Source of the DNA: an uncultured cyanobacterium
GTDB lineage: Bacteria > Cyanobacteriota > Cyanobacteriia > PCC-6307 > Cyanobiaceae
DNA: 64,000 bases
Reading direction: 5' to 3'
Assembly: GCA_903856805.1 (NCBI GenBank)
Contig: CAIOCZ010000090.1
Span: 1 to 64,000, forward strand
Under the pieces are notes generated by a model. It was not told where the DNA came from. It searched no databases and saw only the letters and a list, made by a program, of their open reading frames with translations. Both the position numbers and the translations under genes were made by a program. Shown one piece after another: positions 31,564 to 41,747 of the stretch. Every line of letters starts with the position of its first letter. Position 1 is the stretch's first letter.

Positions 31564-33729
31564 TCAGCTGCTCAAACGGCTGAAGTCGGCGAGGACACTG
31601 GCTTGGTTCCGTAAGACCGCCAAAAGTTGGAGTCGATTGGTTCGAACCGCTGGATCGTCGGCCATCACCATCACGCTTTGATCGCCGTCAAAAAAGGCCG
31701 CCAAGGTGGGTGCACTGGCGGCCAAGGCACTGGCCAAGGCGCCATAGCGGTCGCTCCCCTTGCCTGCAGCGAGGGGTTCCATTCGCATCAAAACCTCCAG
31801 CATGGCCTGCTCACTGGGCGATGTGAACAGGGCTGCATCCACCAGGGCGGCGGGACTCACCATTCCAGGATCTACCCTTGCTTTTTCCGCCAGTCGGGCT
31901 GCGCGAATCACGACGGCCTGGACCGCTGCCAGATCCCCAGATCTGCGCAAAGTCACCAGTAGTTCGGCGCGTTGGCGAGCATCGTCCGGATCCCGCAACA
32001 GGCGATCGAGCGGCGTGGAGACACCCGCCACCGCCTCGACCACATCGAAGTCGATCCCATCCTCTTCCAACAGGCTTACTAGCCGTTGGCGCAGGAACTC
32101 GGCCAACTCCTCAGCCAGGGATGTCGGCTCTAGCGCGTAAGCCGGGAACTGTTCCGCCCAATGGGCACAGCTGCGCTGCAGGAGCGCCAGCAGATCAAGG
32201 GTCCAGCCACGGCTCCAGAGAATCTGCAGCACCCCATTGCCGGCGCGGCGCAGGGCATACGGATCGGAGGAGCCTGTTGGGCGTTCGCCCTTGGCAAAGA
32301 TGCTGAGTAGCAGCTCCAACCGTTCCGCCATCGCCACCATGGCTCCCGGTGCTGAATCTGGCAGGGCATCACCAGCACCCCGAGGCCGGTAGTGCTCCTG
32401 GACGGCCAGGGCCACGGCGCGGGGTTCCCCCTCCGCCAGCAGGTATTTGCCCCCAATCACCCCTTGGAGTTCAGGAAATTCCCCCACCATCTGGCTCACC
32501 AGATCATGTTTGCAAAGGTGGGCGGCTCGTCGGGTGTGATCCGCACTCGGAGCGTCCATGGGCAGGGCCTCCAACAACACATCGGTGAGCCATTCCAGGC
32601 GCTCGACGCGATCCAACAGGCTGCCCAACCCCTCCGCGAAGGTGACTCGGGCGAGCTGGGAGCGTCGATCAATGCTGGCGATCCTGCGATCGGTTCGGAT
32701 GAAGAATTCAGCATCCGCCAGGCGGGCTTTCAGCACCCGTTCGTTGCCACGGCGAACGGTCGCGAGGGAGGCCGGTAAGCCATTGCCCACGCAGAGAAAC
32801 CTGGGCAGCAGACAGCCCCTGGCCTCAAGGGCTAGGGGATCGATGGCCCCATCCCGGCGATAGAGCGGCACGTAGCGCTGGTGGGAACGCATCACGGTGC
32901 TAAGGACTTCTGCGGGCAAGTTCAGATAGCCCGGCTCGATCTGTCCCTCCAACACCAAGGGGGCTTCCACCAGATCGGTGAGTTCGTCAAACAATTGCTC
33001 GGGTATGTCGGCCCGGGCATCGAGGGCGGCCGCTCGGCTTTCAATGGCGGTCCGAATCACTTCTGCACGATTCTGTCGGTTCACCTCGACCCCGGCAGCG
33101 GCCAGTTCCTTGGCATAGCTTTCGGCCGAGCTGATCGTCAGCTCTTGGCGATGGAGTCGATGACCACGGCTGCGGCGGCCAGCCGTTAATGGTGGATCAC
33201 TGCCTTCAAGCTGCACTGGGATCAGTTCGTGATCCAGTAGGGCCACAAGCCAACGCACGGGACGGGAAAAGCGCAGCTCGCCGTTTCCCCATCGCATCAA
33301 CCGTCGTCCCTGGAGCGCCGCGATCCAGGCCGGGATCAGATCTAGGAGCAGCGCAGTGGTGGCCCGTCCCTGCTCTCGACAGCGGGCAAACACAAAGGGA
33401 CCCTTGGCGGTCTCACGGACCTCCAGCGTTTCGACAGCCACGCCACATCGGCGCGCAAAACCCACGGCAGCCTCAGTCGGTTGACCATCGCGGAAGGCCT
33501 GCGCCCCTGGCGGTCCCTTGCGTTCCTCCTCAAGGTCGCTCTGGGAAACTGCCAGCCCATCCACCCGCACGATCAGCCGGCGGGGGGTGCTGCTGGTGTG
33601 GATGTCCCCATGGGAAAGCCGCTGGGTGTCCAGATCCTTACGCACCTGGTGCTCCAGTTGAGGCAGGGCCAGTCGAGCGAAATCAGCCGGCAACTCTTCA
33701 GTGCCGATTTCCAGTAAAAAGGTCGCCAT
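31564..33729 (-). CDS. glyS: Glycyl-tRNA synthetase beta subunit
   Basis: MATFLLEIGTEELPADFARLALPQLEHQV, RFSRPVRWLVALLD, LARVTFAEGLGSLLDRVERLEWL. Confidence 0.98.
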   Translation of the reverse strand: MATFLLEIGTEELPADFARLALPQLEHQVRKDLDTQRLSHGDIHTSSTPRRLIVRVDGLAVSQSDLEEERKGPPGAQAFRDGQPTEAAVGFARRCGVAVETLEVRETAKGPFVFARCREQGRATTALLLDLIPAWIAALQGRRLMRWGNGELRFSRPVRWLVALLDHELIPVQLEGSDPPLTAGRRSRGHRLHRQELTISSAESYAKELAAAGVEVNRQNRAEVIRTAIESRAAALDARADIPEQLFDELTDLVEAPLVLEGQIEPGYLNLPAEVLSTVMRSHQRYVPLYRRDGAIDPLALEARGCLLPRFLCVGNGLPASLATVRRGNERVLKARLADAEFFIRTDRRIASIDRRSQLARVTFAEGLGSLLDRVERLEWLTDVLLEALPMDAPSADHTRRAAHLCKHDLVSQMVGEFPELQGVIGGKYLLAEGEPRAVALAVQEHYRPRGAGDALPDSAPGAMVAMAERLELLLSIFAKGERPTGSSDPYALRRAGNGVLQILWSRGWTLDLLALLQRSCAHWAEQFPAYALEPTSLAEELAEFLRQRLVSLLEEDGIDFDVVEAVAGVSTPLDRLLRDPDDARQRAELLVTLRRSGDLAAVQAVVIRAARLAEKARVDPGMVSPAALVDAALFTSPSEQAMLEVLMRMEPLAAGKGSDRYGALASALAASAPTLAAFFDGDQSVMVMADDPAVRTNRLQLLAVLRNQASVLADFSRLSS

Positions 33730-33855
33730 TGGAGGTCGGCTGCTCTTCTGGACTGTATTGAACCCCCAGCCCCCATCCTCTCCCAGCTGCCGCTTCGATG
33801 ACCCCGCGGTCAGACCGTTCGCTAGTTTCGATGCATCCCCAGCACCTGCGTCCTG

Positions 33856-35691
33856 ATGGCACCGACGGCCCCGACGCCAACGCCGCCGGTGGCCGACGGC
33901 AGTCAGCGTCACCCAACCCCGGATCCTCAGCAGGGTGAGGCCCTAGTCGGTCGCACCAAGTTTGAAACCCTGAAGGCCGAAAGCGGTCATCTGCGCGAGC
34001 CCCTCGCGACGGAACTGCTCAATGACAGCCCCCGCTTCACTGAAGGGGCTGTTCAGATTCTGAAGTTTCACGGCAGTTATCAGCAGGACAACCGCGACAA
34101 TCGCCGCAAGGGTGAGGACAAGGACTGGCAGATGATGCTGCGGCTGCGCAGTCCGGCTGGTCGTATTCCAGCCGCCCTCTATCTGGCGATGGATGATTTG
34201 GCCGATCGCTTGGGGAACGGCAGCCTAAGGGTCACCACCCGACAGGCCTTCCAGATGCATGGCATCGCCAAGGCTGATCTCCGTGAGGTGATCGGCACGA
34301 TTGTGCGATCCATGGGCTCCACCCTGGCCGCCTGCGGAGACATCAATCGCAACGTGATGGCGCCGGCCGCACCCTTTGAGTCGGGGGGCTACCCCGCAGC
34401 TCGCCACTTGGCTGATGCCATCGCCGACCTGCTCACCGCTCAGGCCGCCGAAGGTTCTTACCTCGATCTCTGGGTCGATGGCGATCTCTCCTATCGGATC
34501 AAACCGAAGGCCTCGGTCCGCAGGGCCCGTGAACGTCAGTTCCAAGGATTGATGTTCAGCGGCGATCAAGAGGAACCGCTTTATGGCTCCACCTATCTAC
34601 CCCGCAAATTCAAGGTTGCTGTCACCGTGCCAGGGGACAACTCGGTGGATCTGCTCACGCAGGACATCGGACTGGTGCTGTTCAGCGATCGGAATGGCCG
34701 CCCCTTGGGCTGCAATGTTTATGTGGGGGGTGGGATGGGACGCACCCATAACAAGGAAGAAACCTTTGCCCGCATCGCCGATCCCCTCGGCTACGTGGAC
34801 TACGCCCATGTGCTCGATCTGGTGCAGGCCATCGCGGCATTACAGCGCGACCATGGCGATCGGGAGCAGCGTCGCCACGCCCGCATGAAGTATCTGGTCC
34901 ACGACCGCGGTGTCGACTGGTTCCGAACCGAACTGGGTCGCTATTTTCCCCATCCGATCCAGCCCCTACGCCGGGAGCCGAAATCCGTGCTCACCGACTA
35001 CCTGGGCTGGTATCGGCAGGCCAATGGCCTGTGGTTTGTCGGACTTCCGTTGCTCTGTGGACGCCTGGAGGGCGACCGCAAGCGGGGCCTGCGCCAGCTT
35101 GTTGAGACTTACCAGTTGGAGGTGCGCCTCACCCCCAATCAGGATCTGCTGCTCTGCAATATCGGCACCAGCCAACGCAGTGGCTTGAAGGCGGCCTTGG
35201 CTGAGCTGGGCTTTGCCACCCCTGAAACGCCCCCGCCGCTGGCACGCCATGCCATCGCCTGCCCCGCCCTACCCACCTGTGGTCTGGCCGTCACGGAATC
35301 GGAGCGGATCCTGCCGGCGGTTCTGGACCGTCTCGACGCGTTGCTGGATCGCTTGGCCATCACCAAGCCCCTGCTGGTGCGCATGACCGGTTGCCCCAAT
35401 GGCTGCGCCAGGCCCTACATGGCCGAACTTGGACTGGTGGGCAGTGGCGTCGATCAGTATCAGCTCTGGCTAGGGGGCAGTCCCGGCCTCACCCGCTTGG
35501 CGGAGCCCTATTTGGAGCGCATGCCCCTGGAGGATCTTGAACGTACCCTTGAGCCCCTGCTTACCTGTTGGCGGGACGAAGGTAGCGCCCGCAGCAGCTT
35601 TGGCGACTTTATCGAGCGGCTCGGCGGCGAGCGGGTGCGCTCGTTGCTGAAACACCACCCAAGCAGCACTGCCGTCAAACGCTCGAACTGA
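33856..35691 (+). CDS. sir: Ferredoxin-sulfite reductase
   Basis: MRLRSPAGRIPAALYLAMDDLADRLGNGSLRVTTRQAFQMHG; siroheme/4Fe4S CPALPTCGLAVTESE, RMTGCPNGCARPYMAELGLVG. Confidence 0.98.
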   Translation: MAPTAPTPTPPVADGSQRHPTPDPQQGEALVGRTKFETLKAESGHLREPLATELLNDSPRFTEGAVQILKFHGSYQQDNRDNRRKGEDKDWQMMLRLRSPAGRIPAALYLAMDDLADRLGNGSLRVTTRQAFQMHGIAKADLREVIGTIVRSMGSTLAACGDINRNVMAPAAPFESGGYPAARHLADAIADLLTAQAAEGSYLDLWVDGDLSYRIKPKASVRRARERQFQGLMFSGDQEEPLYGSTYLPRKFKVAVTVPGDNSVDLLTQDIGLVLFSDRNGRPLGCNVYVGGGMGRTHNKEETFARIADPLGYVDYAHVLDLVQAIAALQRDHGDREQRRHARMKYLVHDRGVDWFRTELGRYFPHPIQPLRREPKSVLTDYLGWYRQANGLWFVGLPLLCGRLEGDRKRGLRQLVETYQLEVRLTPNQDLLLCNIGTSQRSGLKAALAELGFATPETPPPLARHAIACPALPTCGLAVTESERILPAVLDRLDALLDRLAITKPLLVRMTGCPNGCARPYMAELGLVGSGVDQYQLWLGGSPGLTRLAEPYLERMPLEDLERTLEPLLTCWRDEGSARSSFGDFIERLGGERVRSLLKHHPSSTAVKRSN

Positions 35692-36412
35692 CCAGACCCT
35701 CCTCAATCACCCGGCCGTAAACCGCTTGGGGCTGGTTCGATCTCCAGGCCCAGAGCTGGTCGCCGTGGCTGAAATGCCACCATTCATTTGGATGCTGGGC
35801 AAAGCCGGCACCGGTCATGGCCTCCGCAAGCTGCCGTCGCCGATGGTGCCAGGTCGCCACTTCGCCGTTCGGATCGGCTGTTGCGGCCCCTTCCCAGTGA
35901 TCGGGCTCTGACATCGGACCGATGGCGTCGATGGCACCGCCCATGGCCAGCGGGGCCCCATCCGGCCCGGCCAGGGTGAGATCGACGGCGGCTCCGGTGC
36001 TGTGGGGCGGGGGTGTGGACGGATCGTCACTCGGAGGTGCCCAGAAACGTCCCACGTCCTCCTCCACAGCTTGCCGTTCTGGACCCTGGTGCGCCGGATC
36101 GATTCCACGAGCCCGACACTCTTCAGCGATGGCGTGCCGCACCATGAAGCGCTGCACCGCCACCGGTCGCCAGGCATCGAAAATCGCCAGCCGCCAGCTG
36201 GGCTGGCTCCGTTGCAGGGTCGCCTGGGCTTCGAGTAGTCGCCCAATCACGCCGGAGCGCAACCGGAAGGGGCTGGCCTCGGCGCCGTAGGGAGCGCCGA
36301 GCTGGGCATAGGGATGGGGTTCCAGGCGAAGCAAGGCCAGGGGGAGATCCAGCAACGGCTCGTTGTTCTCCCAAATCGGGAGGCCATTCCAGGGGCGCAT
36401 GGCTGCAGACAT
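35675..36412 (-). CDS. M15-family D-alanyl-D-alanine dipeptidase (VanX-like)
   Basis: IFDAWRPVAVQ, PHSTGAAVDLTLAGPDG, NEWWHFSHGDQLWAW. Confidence 0.9.
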   Translation of the reverse strand: MSAAMRPWNGLPIWENNEPLLDLPLALLRLEPHPYAQLGAPYGAEASPFRLRSGVIGRLLEAQATLQRSQPSWRLAIFDAWRPVAVQRFMVRHAIAEECRARGIDPAHQGPERQAVEEDVGRFWAPPSDDPSTPPPHSTGAAVDLTLAGPDGAPLAMGGAIDAIGPMSEPDHWEGAATADPNGEVATWHHRRRQLAEAMTGAGFAQHPNEWWHFSHGDQLWAWRSNQPQAVYGRVIEEGLVSSSV

Positions 36413-36419
36413 GAAGTCC

Positions 36420-38957
36420 TTAATTCAAGCGGGCCGCATCCAGCTGACGCTGCCGCTGCTCAGCAAGGGCCGCCTTCAGCCCGGGCTGCAGCTGCAGCTC
36501 CGGATCCTCGGCCAAGATCCGTTGTGCCACCGCCCTCGCTTGCTCCAACACCGCACCATCGTCATGGAGGCTGGCCAGGGCCAGATCTGGGAGGCCGGAC
36601 TGACGGGTGCCCAGCATCTGACCAGGGCCCCGCAGCCGCAGGTCCATCTCGGCGATCTCAAAGCCATCGCAACTATTCGCCAGCACCTCCAGCCTCTGGC
36701 GGGCAGCACTCTGGCGACCTTCATGGATCAGCAGGCAATGGGAGGCTGCCGCCCCACGGCCGACGCGGCCCCGCAGTTGGTGCAACTGGGCCAGTCCAAA
36801 ACGCTCGGCATGTTCGATCACCATGACACTGGCCTCGGGCACATCCACCCCCACCTCCACCACGGTGGTTGACACCAGCACCTGGGTGGCTCCGCTCGCA
36901 AAGGCATGGATCGCCGCCTGCTTGGCCTCGCTGCTCAACCGACCATGGAGCAGACCGACCCGCAGCTCAGGAAACACCTCCTCCTCCAAGTGGCGGTGGA
37001 CCTCTACCGCCGAGCGCAAATCGAGATGTTCGGACTCCTCCACCAGCGGCAACACCACATAGGCCCGTTGTCCAAGGGCCACTTGCTCGCGGATCAAGGC
37101 CCAGGCCCGCTCCCGATCGCTGGCCCCTAACAGGCTGGTGCGAACGGGGGTCCGCCCCGGGGGCAGGCCATCGATCTGACTGACATCCAGGTCCCCATGG
37201 ACAGCCAGCGCCAAGGTGCGGGGAATCGGCGTCGCCGTCATCGTCAGCAGGTGGGGTTGGAGTCCCTTGGCCATCAGACGGTTGCGCTGGCGCACGCCAA
37301 AGCGGTGCTGCTCATCCACCACCACCAATCCGAGCCGGTTGAACTGCACCGGATCCTCCAGCAAGGCGTGGGTCCCCACGAGCAGTTGCACTTGACCGTT
37401 GACCAGATCCTGGAGCAGCTGGCGCCGTCGTCGCAGGGACGTGGATCCAGTGAGCAGCTCCACCGACACATGCAGCTGGGGCAGCCAAAGGGCCAACTTG
37501 TGGAGATGTTGTTCAGCCAGAACTTCCGTTGGGGCCATCAGGGCCCCCTGGCACCCGGCTTCAATGGCCGTCAGCAAGGCGGCGACCGCCACCACGGTCT
37601 TGCCGCTGCCCACATCCCCCTGCACCAGCCGGGCCATCGGTTGGGGCCGGGCCAGATCCGTCCGGATTTCCGCCAGTACTCGCCGTTGGGCCTCGGTGAG
37701 CTCAAAGGGGAGGAGCGCGAGGAAGCGTGTTACCAGATCCGCCCCTCCGACCGGCAGGGTTAGCGGTTGGGCCGGTTGGCGCCGCAAGTGCTCCCGCCGC
37801 AGCCCCAGGGCGAGCTGCAAGAGCAGAAACTCATCGAACACCAAGCGATGGCGGCTGCGACGCAACAGGTCTTGATCCGCTGGCCGATGGATCTGTTCGA
37901 GGGCCTTGGCGCGGGGCAGCAACTGTTCTTGCTCCCTCAGGGCGGTGGGCAAGGGATCCATCCAGTGGCCCACCCCAGGCCATAGCCCCTGGATGGCCCG
38001 CCGCAACCGATCGGCACTCAAGCCGTCGGTGAGGCTGTAGACGGGGACCAACCGGCCGATCTGCTCGGACTTCACCGGCGCTGAGGGGCCATCGAGCACC
38101 TCGAGCAGCGGATCGGTGAACGCCAGGCCATGGGGACTGTCCTTGACCAGCCCACTGACGGCGACGGTGGCGCCGGGAGGGTAGAGGCGCTGCTGCTGGC
38201 GCAGGAACTGGGGGCTGGCGAAACGGCGCCCCGCAAAAAACTTGGTGACCCGCAGCTTGCCCGTGATGTCTTGAACCTGGAGCTCCAGGATCGCGAGGTT
38301 GGGATTTTTGGGACTCGCAAACCCATGGCAACGACGCACCGTGGCCACGATCGTGGCGCTGCGCCCTGGTTCCAAGGCAGCGATTCGTACCAGATGGGCA
38401 TAATCGAGGTAGTCCCGGGGATAGTGATGCAGCAGGTCGCGCACCACAAGTAACCCCAGGGCCGCCAGGCGAGTGGCGGTCTTGGGACCAATGCCCGAAA
38501 CTTCCGATAGGGGGGTTTCGGGCTCCAGGGGGCGCCTGGCACTCCCCCCCCCCTCCAGACCAGCGGTGCCCCTCTGGGACTCGCTCAATCGCAGCCGAGG
38601 TGGGGCCACCGGCAGACGGGGTTGGTAGTGGCAGCGCAGCTGATGGAGAAGCTGCCGCAACTGGCGTACCGCCTCCTGACGACCAGGGCCCGGGGCATCG
38701 GCATACCGCTGAAAGGTCGTGGCCAAGCGACTCAGGCTGGCCTGATCAGCGGCCGCCATCAGGTTGGGTGGGCCAAGCAGTTGGCGTTCAACGAAGGATG
38801 AAAACGTCTCCCGCCGTCCCAACAAATTGATGAAGCCCCGATCCACCTCCAGCTGACAGGCCTGCTGAAGGGGAGCGGCCCAGGCTTCCAGTTCCGAGAA
38901 GGACTGGGTGGTGGTCAGGGGCGATGCGGAGGGGTCTGGCGGATGTCCTGCAACCAC
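36420..38957 (-). CDS. recG: ATP-dependent DNA helicase RecG
   Basis: RLVQGDVGSGKTVVA, MAPTEVLAEQH, VVDEQHRFGVRQRNRL, TMTATPIPRTLAL, QLRGRVGRG. Confidence 0.98.
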   Translation of the reverse strand: MVAGHPPDPSASPLTTTQSFSELEAWAAPLQQACQLEVDRGFINLLGRRETFSSFVERQLLGPPNLMAAADQASLSRLATTFQRYADAPGPGRQEAVRQLRQLLHQLRCHYQPRLPVAPPRLRLSESQRGTAGLEGGGSARRPLEPETPLSEVSGIGPKTATRLAALGLLVVRDLLHHYPRDYLDYAHLVRIAALEPGRSATIVATVRRCHGFASPKNPNLAILELQVQDITGKLRVTKFFAGRRFASPQFLRQQQRLYPPGATVAVSGLVKDSPHGLAFTDPLLEVLDGPSAPVKSEQIGRLVPVYSLTDGLSADRLRRAIQGLWPGVGHWMDPLPTALREQEQLLPRAKALEQIHRPADQDLLRRSRHRLVFDEFLLLQLALGLRREHLRRQPAQPLTLPVGGADLVTRFLALLPFELTEAQRRVLAEIRTDLARPQPMARLVQGDVGSGKTVVAVAALLTAIEAGCQGALMAPTEVLAEQHLHKLALWLPQLHVSVELLTGSTSLRRRRQLLQDLVNGQVQLLVGTHALLEDPVQFNRLGLVVVDEQHRFGVRQRNRLMAKGLQPHLLTMTATPIPRTLALAVHGDLDVSQIDGLPPGRTPVRTSLLGASDRERAWALIREQVALGQRAYVVLPLVEESEHLDLRSAVEVHRHLEEEVFPELRVGLLHGRLSSEAKQAAIHAFASGATQVLVSTTVVEVGVDVPEASVMVIEHAERFGLAQLHQLRGRVGRGAAASHCLLIHEGRQSAARQRLEVLANSCDGFEIAEMDLRLRGPGQMLGTRQSGLPDLALASLHDDGAVLEQARAVAQRILAEDPELQLQPGLKAALAEQRQRQLDAARLN

Positions 38958-40030
38958 AACTGTTCCGCCGCATGGGCGTGGAGCCGCCGCTGAATTCGAC
39001 GGAACTGCTGGGCCATTCTGCGCACCTCCTGACGATGCTGGAGCATCCGGCGACGGCAGGTGCGCAGGCGGGGTTCCTCCATTTCCAGGTCCGCTATGCG
39101 CAGCAGCACGGCCAGGGTTTGCAGTGGATCACCCCCTGGCGCCGAAGGGGGCCCAAAGGGCAGTTGCAATCGCAGCAGGTTGGCAGGGGCGGCAAGCAGC
39201 TCCAGCTGGCCGGAAAGCACCGCATCCAACAGGCTGAGGGGCAACAGGGAACGGCTGAGGCCGGCCCGCAGTAACTCCACGTTGAGCGCGTGGGACAGGT
39301 TGCGCAACCGGCGGGCGATGGCCAGTTCCATTCCGTCCATCCAACGCAGTAACTGAACAGGATCGCGGGGCAATCGCCCCTGTTGCCAGGGGGAACTGGT
39401 CGGTTCCTCGCTGCGGGAGAGGGCGTCGTCCAGGCTGGCGTCCATGGCGGCGGCAAAGGCCTCTGCCATGCCTTCGACCCTGTCTTCGTCAGCATTCACC
39501 TCCGAACCTGGATCAAACCCAGGCTCGGGGGATTCGGGCTCCGACAAGCGTTGGTTCCCGGGGCCGTTCATGGCCGCAAAGCCGAAGAGGGATCCGGAAA
39601 GGGGCAGGGACAAGCCCAGATGGACGGATCCTTGCGGTGCCTCCGCAGCGAAGCTCCCCTCGGCGGAGGACTCAGGGTGGGAGTCCACCAGCTGATCAAG
39701 CAGCAGGCGCTGTTCCTGGCGGTCATGGCGCTGGCGTTCCCGGCTGATCTGATCCGCGAGACTGACCAGCTGCTCCACCGTCAGCAGGGTGGTGCAACGG
39801 CGGATCAGCACCTGCAGGCGTTGATGCAGGTGTTGGCGCCGTTCGAGGGACAGCTCCCCATACCGCTGGGGATGGACCTGGGTGGCCAGATGAAAACAAG
39901 CCTGCTCCACTCGGCCAGGCAGGCTCTGGCGCAACACCTGAAGGTAGAGGGCCAGATGACGATAAAACTCGGGGTTGGAGGCGTCCAATTGCTGGCGGAC
40001 CGCCTCCAATTGCCCCTGGAGATCACTCAC
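38915..40030 (-). CDS. Conserved cyanobacterial hypothetical protein, largely helical
   Basis: Long ORF MSDLQGQLEAVRQQLDASNPEFYRHLALYLQVLRQSLPGRVEQACFHLATQVHP..., start overlaps nothing; end overlaps recG start. Confidence 0.7.
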   Translation of the reverse strand: MSDLQGQLEAVRQQLDASNPEFYRHLALYLQVLRQSLPGRVEQACFHLATQVHPQRYGELSLERRQHLHQRLQVLIRRCTTLLTVEQLVSLADQISRERQRHDRQEQRLLLDQLVDSHPESSAEGSFAAEAPQGSVHLGLSLPLSGSLFGFAAMNGPGNQRLSEPESPEPGFDPGSEVNADEDRVEGMAEAFAAAMDASLDDALSRSEEPTSSPWQQGRLPRDPVQLLRWMDGMELAIARRLRNLSHALNVELLRAGLSRSLLPLSLLDAVLSGQLELLAAPANLLRLQLPFGPPSAPGGDPLQTLAVLLRIADLEMEEPRLRTCRRRMLQHRQEVRRMAQQFRRIQRRLHAHAAEQLWLQDIRQTPPHRP

Positions 40031-40040
40031 TCCAGCGGAC

Positions 40041-40700
40041 TCAGGAGACCTTACCCATGGCAGCGACTTCGGCGGCGAAATCGGTCTGCTGAACTTCGAT
40101 CCCTTCCCCGAGGGTGTAGCGGGTGAAGCGACGAACTTGAATGTTCTCCCCGGTTTTACCGGCGGTCTGCTTCACCATTTCTCCCAGGGTGAGGGCGCTG
40201 TCGCGGATGAAGGGTTGGTCGAGCAAGGCCAGCTCCTTGAGGCGCTTGCCGATGCGACCTTCGACAATCTTGGCCTTCATCGCTTCAGGTTTGCCATCCA
40301 GATCATCGCGCCCCATCTCGATGGTCTTTTCGCGCTCCACCACCGGCTCGGGAATCTGATCCGTGGTCACGTACTCCACGTTGGGGCAAGCGGCGATCTG
40401 CATGGCCACGTTGCGCACTAACTCCTGAAAAATTTCTCCACGGGCCACGAAATCCGTTTCGCAATTCACCTCCACCAACACCCCAACCCTGGCGCCGGTA
40501 TGGATGTAACTCCCCACGGCACCCTCTGCAGCGGTGCGACCCGCTTTCTTTTCAGCCGTAGCGATCCCCTTCTGGCGCAACCATTCGCTGGCTTTGGTGA
40601 GGTCCCCGTTGGACTCAGCCAGAGCCTTCTTGCAATCCATCATGCCGGCGCCAGTTTTGTCGCGCAGGTCCTTCACGAGCTTGGCGGAAATCTCAGCCAT
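40041..40700 (-). CDS. tsf: Translation elongation factor Ts
   Basis: [55 protein letters not shown]. Confidence 0.99.
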   Translation of the reverse strand: MAEISAKLVKDLRDKTGAGMMDCKKALAESNGDLTKASEWLRQKGIATAEKKAGRTAAEGAVGSYIHTGARVGVLVEVNCETDFVARGEIFQELVRNVAMQIAACPNVEYVTTDQIPEPVVEREKTIEMGRDDLDGKPEAMKAKIVEGRIGKRLKELALLDQPFIRDSALTLGEMVKQTAGKTGENIQVRRFTRYTLGEGIEVQQTDFAAEVAAMGKVS

Positions 40701-40873
40701 GGGAGAAGTGGAAAGGGGGAAAAATGGGAAAGAACAATCAAAGAGTGCCCGGGCGGCCAAGGGGGCCTCCCCCGGGATTGGATCCGGGGAACTCCTGAAC
40801 TCTCAGTGTGGTGGGCCAAGTACCGGCGCGCGCGTATCGCAGCGAACCGGTGAAACGGACGACTCAGGTCAGC

Positions 40874-41587
40874 TCAGCCCTCGTCGTCACCGCGTTGGTC
40901 CTGGGCACCATGGCGACCCTCATTGATGGCATCGGCAAGGCGGCCCAACACAAGCTGAACCGAACGCACCGCATCATCGTTACAGGGGATGGGCACGTCG
41001 CAGAGGTCGGGATCGCAATTGGTATCCAGCATCGACACCAGCGGGATGTCGAGTTTGCGAGCCTCGAGCACGGCGTTGGTTTCACGGCGCTGATCCACGA
41101 GCACCACCACGTCGGGGAGGCGGCGCATGTTCTTCAGGCCACCGAGGTATTTCTGAAGACGGTCAAGCTCACGCCGAAGCACGGCAGCTTCCTTCTTCGG
41201 TCGCATCGCTATGGCGCCGGAGGATTCCATCCGCTCCAGATCCTTGAGACGGTCGATGCGGGCCCGCATCGTGGTCCAGTTGGTGAGCATGCCGCCCAAC
41301 CAACGCTGGTTGACATAGGCGGCGCCGCAGCGGGTGGCCTCCTGGGCGATCACTTCCGAGGCCTGCTTTTTGGTACCAACGAACAGAAAGCGCTTGCCGC
41401 TGCGGGCTGCGCTGCGGGTCCACTTATACGCATTGTTCATGCAGACGGCCGTCTGCACGAGGTCAATGATGTGAACTCCGTTACGCGCGCAGTAGATGTA
41501 CCGAGACATCTTGGGGTTCCAGCGACGCGTTTGGTGCCCGAAGTGGGCACCGGCCTCCATCATTTCGGAGAGGGTGACAACAGCCAT
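40874..41587 (-). CDS. rpsB: 30S ribosomal protein S2
   Basis: [46 protein letters not shown]. Confidence 0.99.
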   Translation of the reverse strand: MAVVTLSEMMEAGAHFGHQTRRWNPKMSRYIYCARNGVHIIDLVQTAVCMNNAYKWTRSAARSGKRFLFVGTKKQASEVIAQEATRCGAAYVNQRWLGGMLTNWTTMRARIDRLKDLERMESSGAIAMRPKKEAAVLRRELDRLQKYLGGLKNMRRLPDVVVLVDQRRETNAVLEARKLDIPLVSMLDTNCDPDLCDVPIPCNDDAVRSVQLVLGRLADAINEGRHGAQDQRGDDEG

Positions 41588-41747
41588 GGGTTGAGGGTTT
41601 CGGGTTGGCCTCCACCTGCCAGGGATCGCACTGCCGGGGATCAGGGCTGACGCCAAGAGCGTGGCCGAGAAACTCCCTTGGGCCGATCACCCGAAACGTG
41701 CAGGTGTGCGGAGTGGGGTTGAACCCATCGAATTTAACAAAGTGCCC

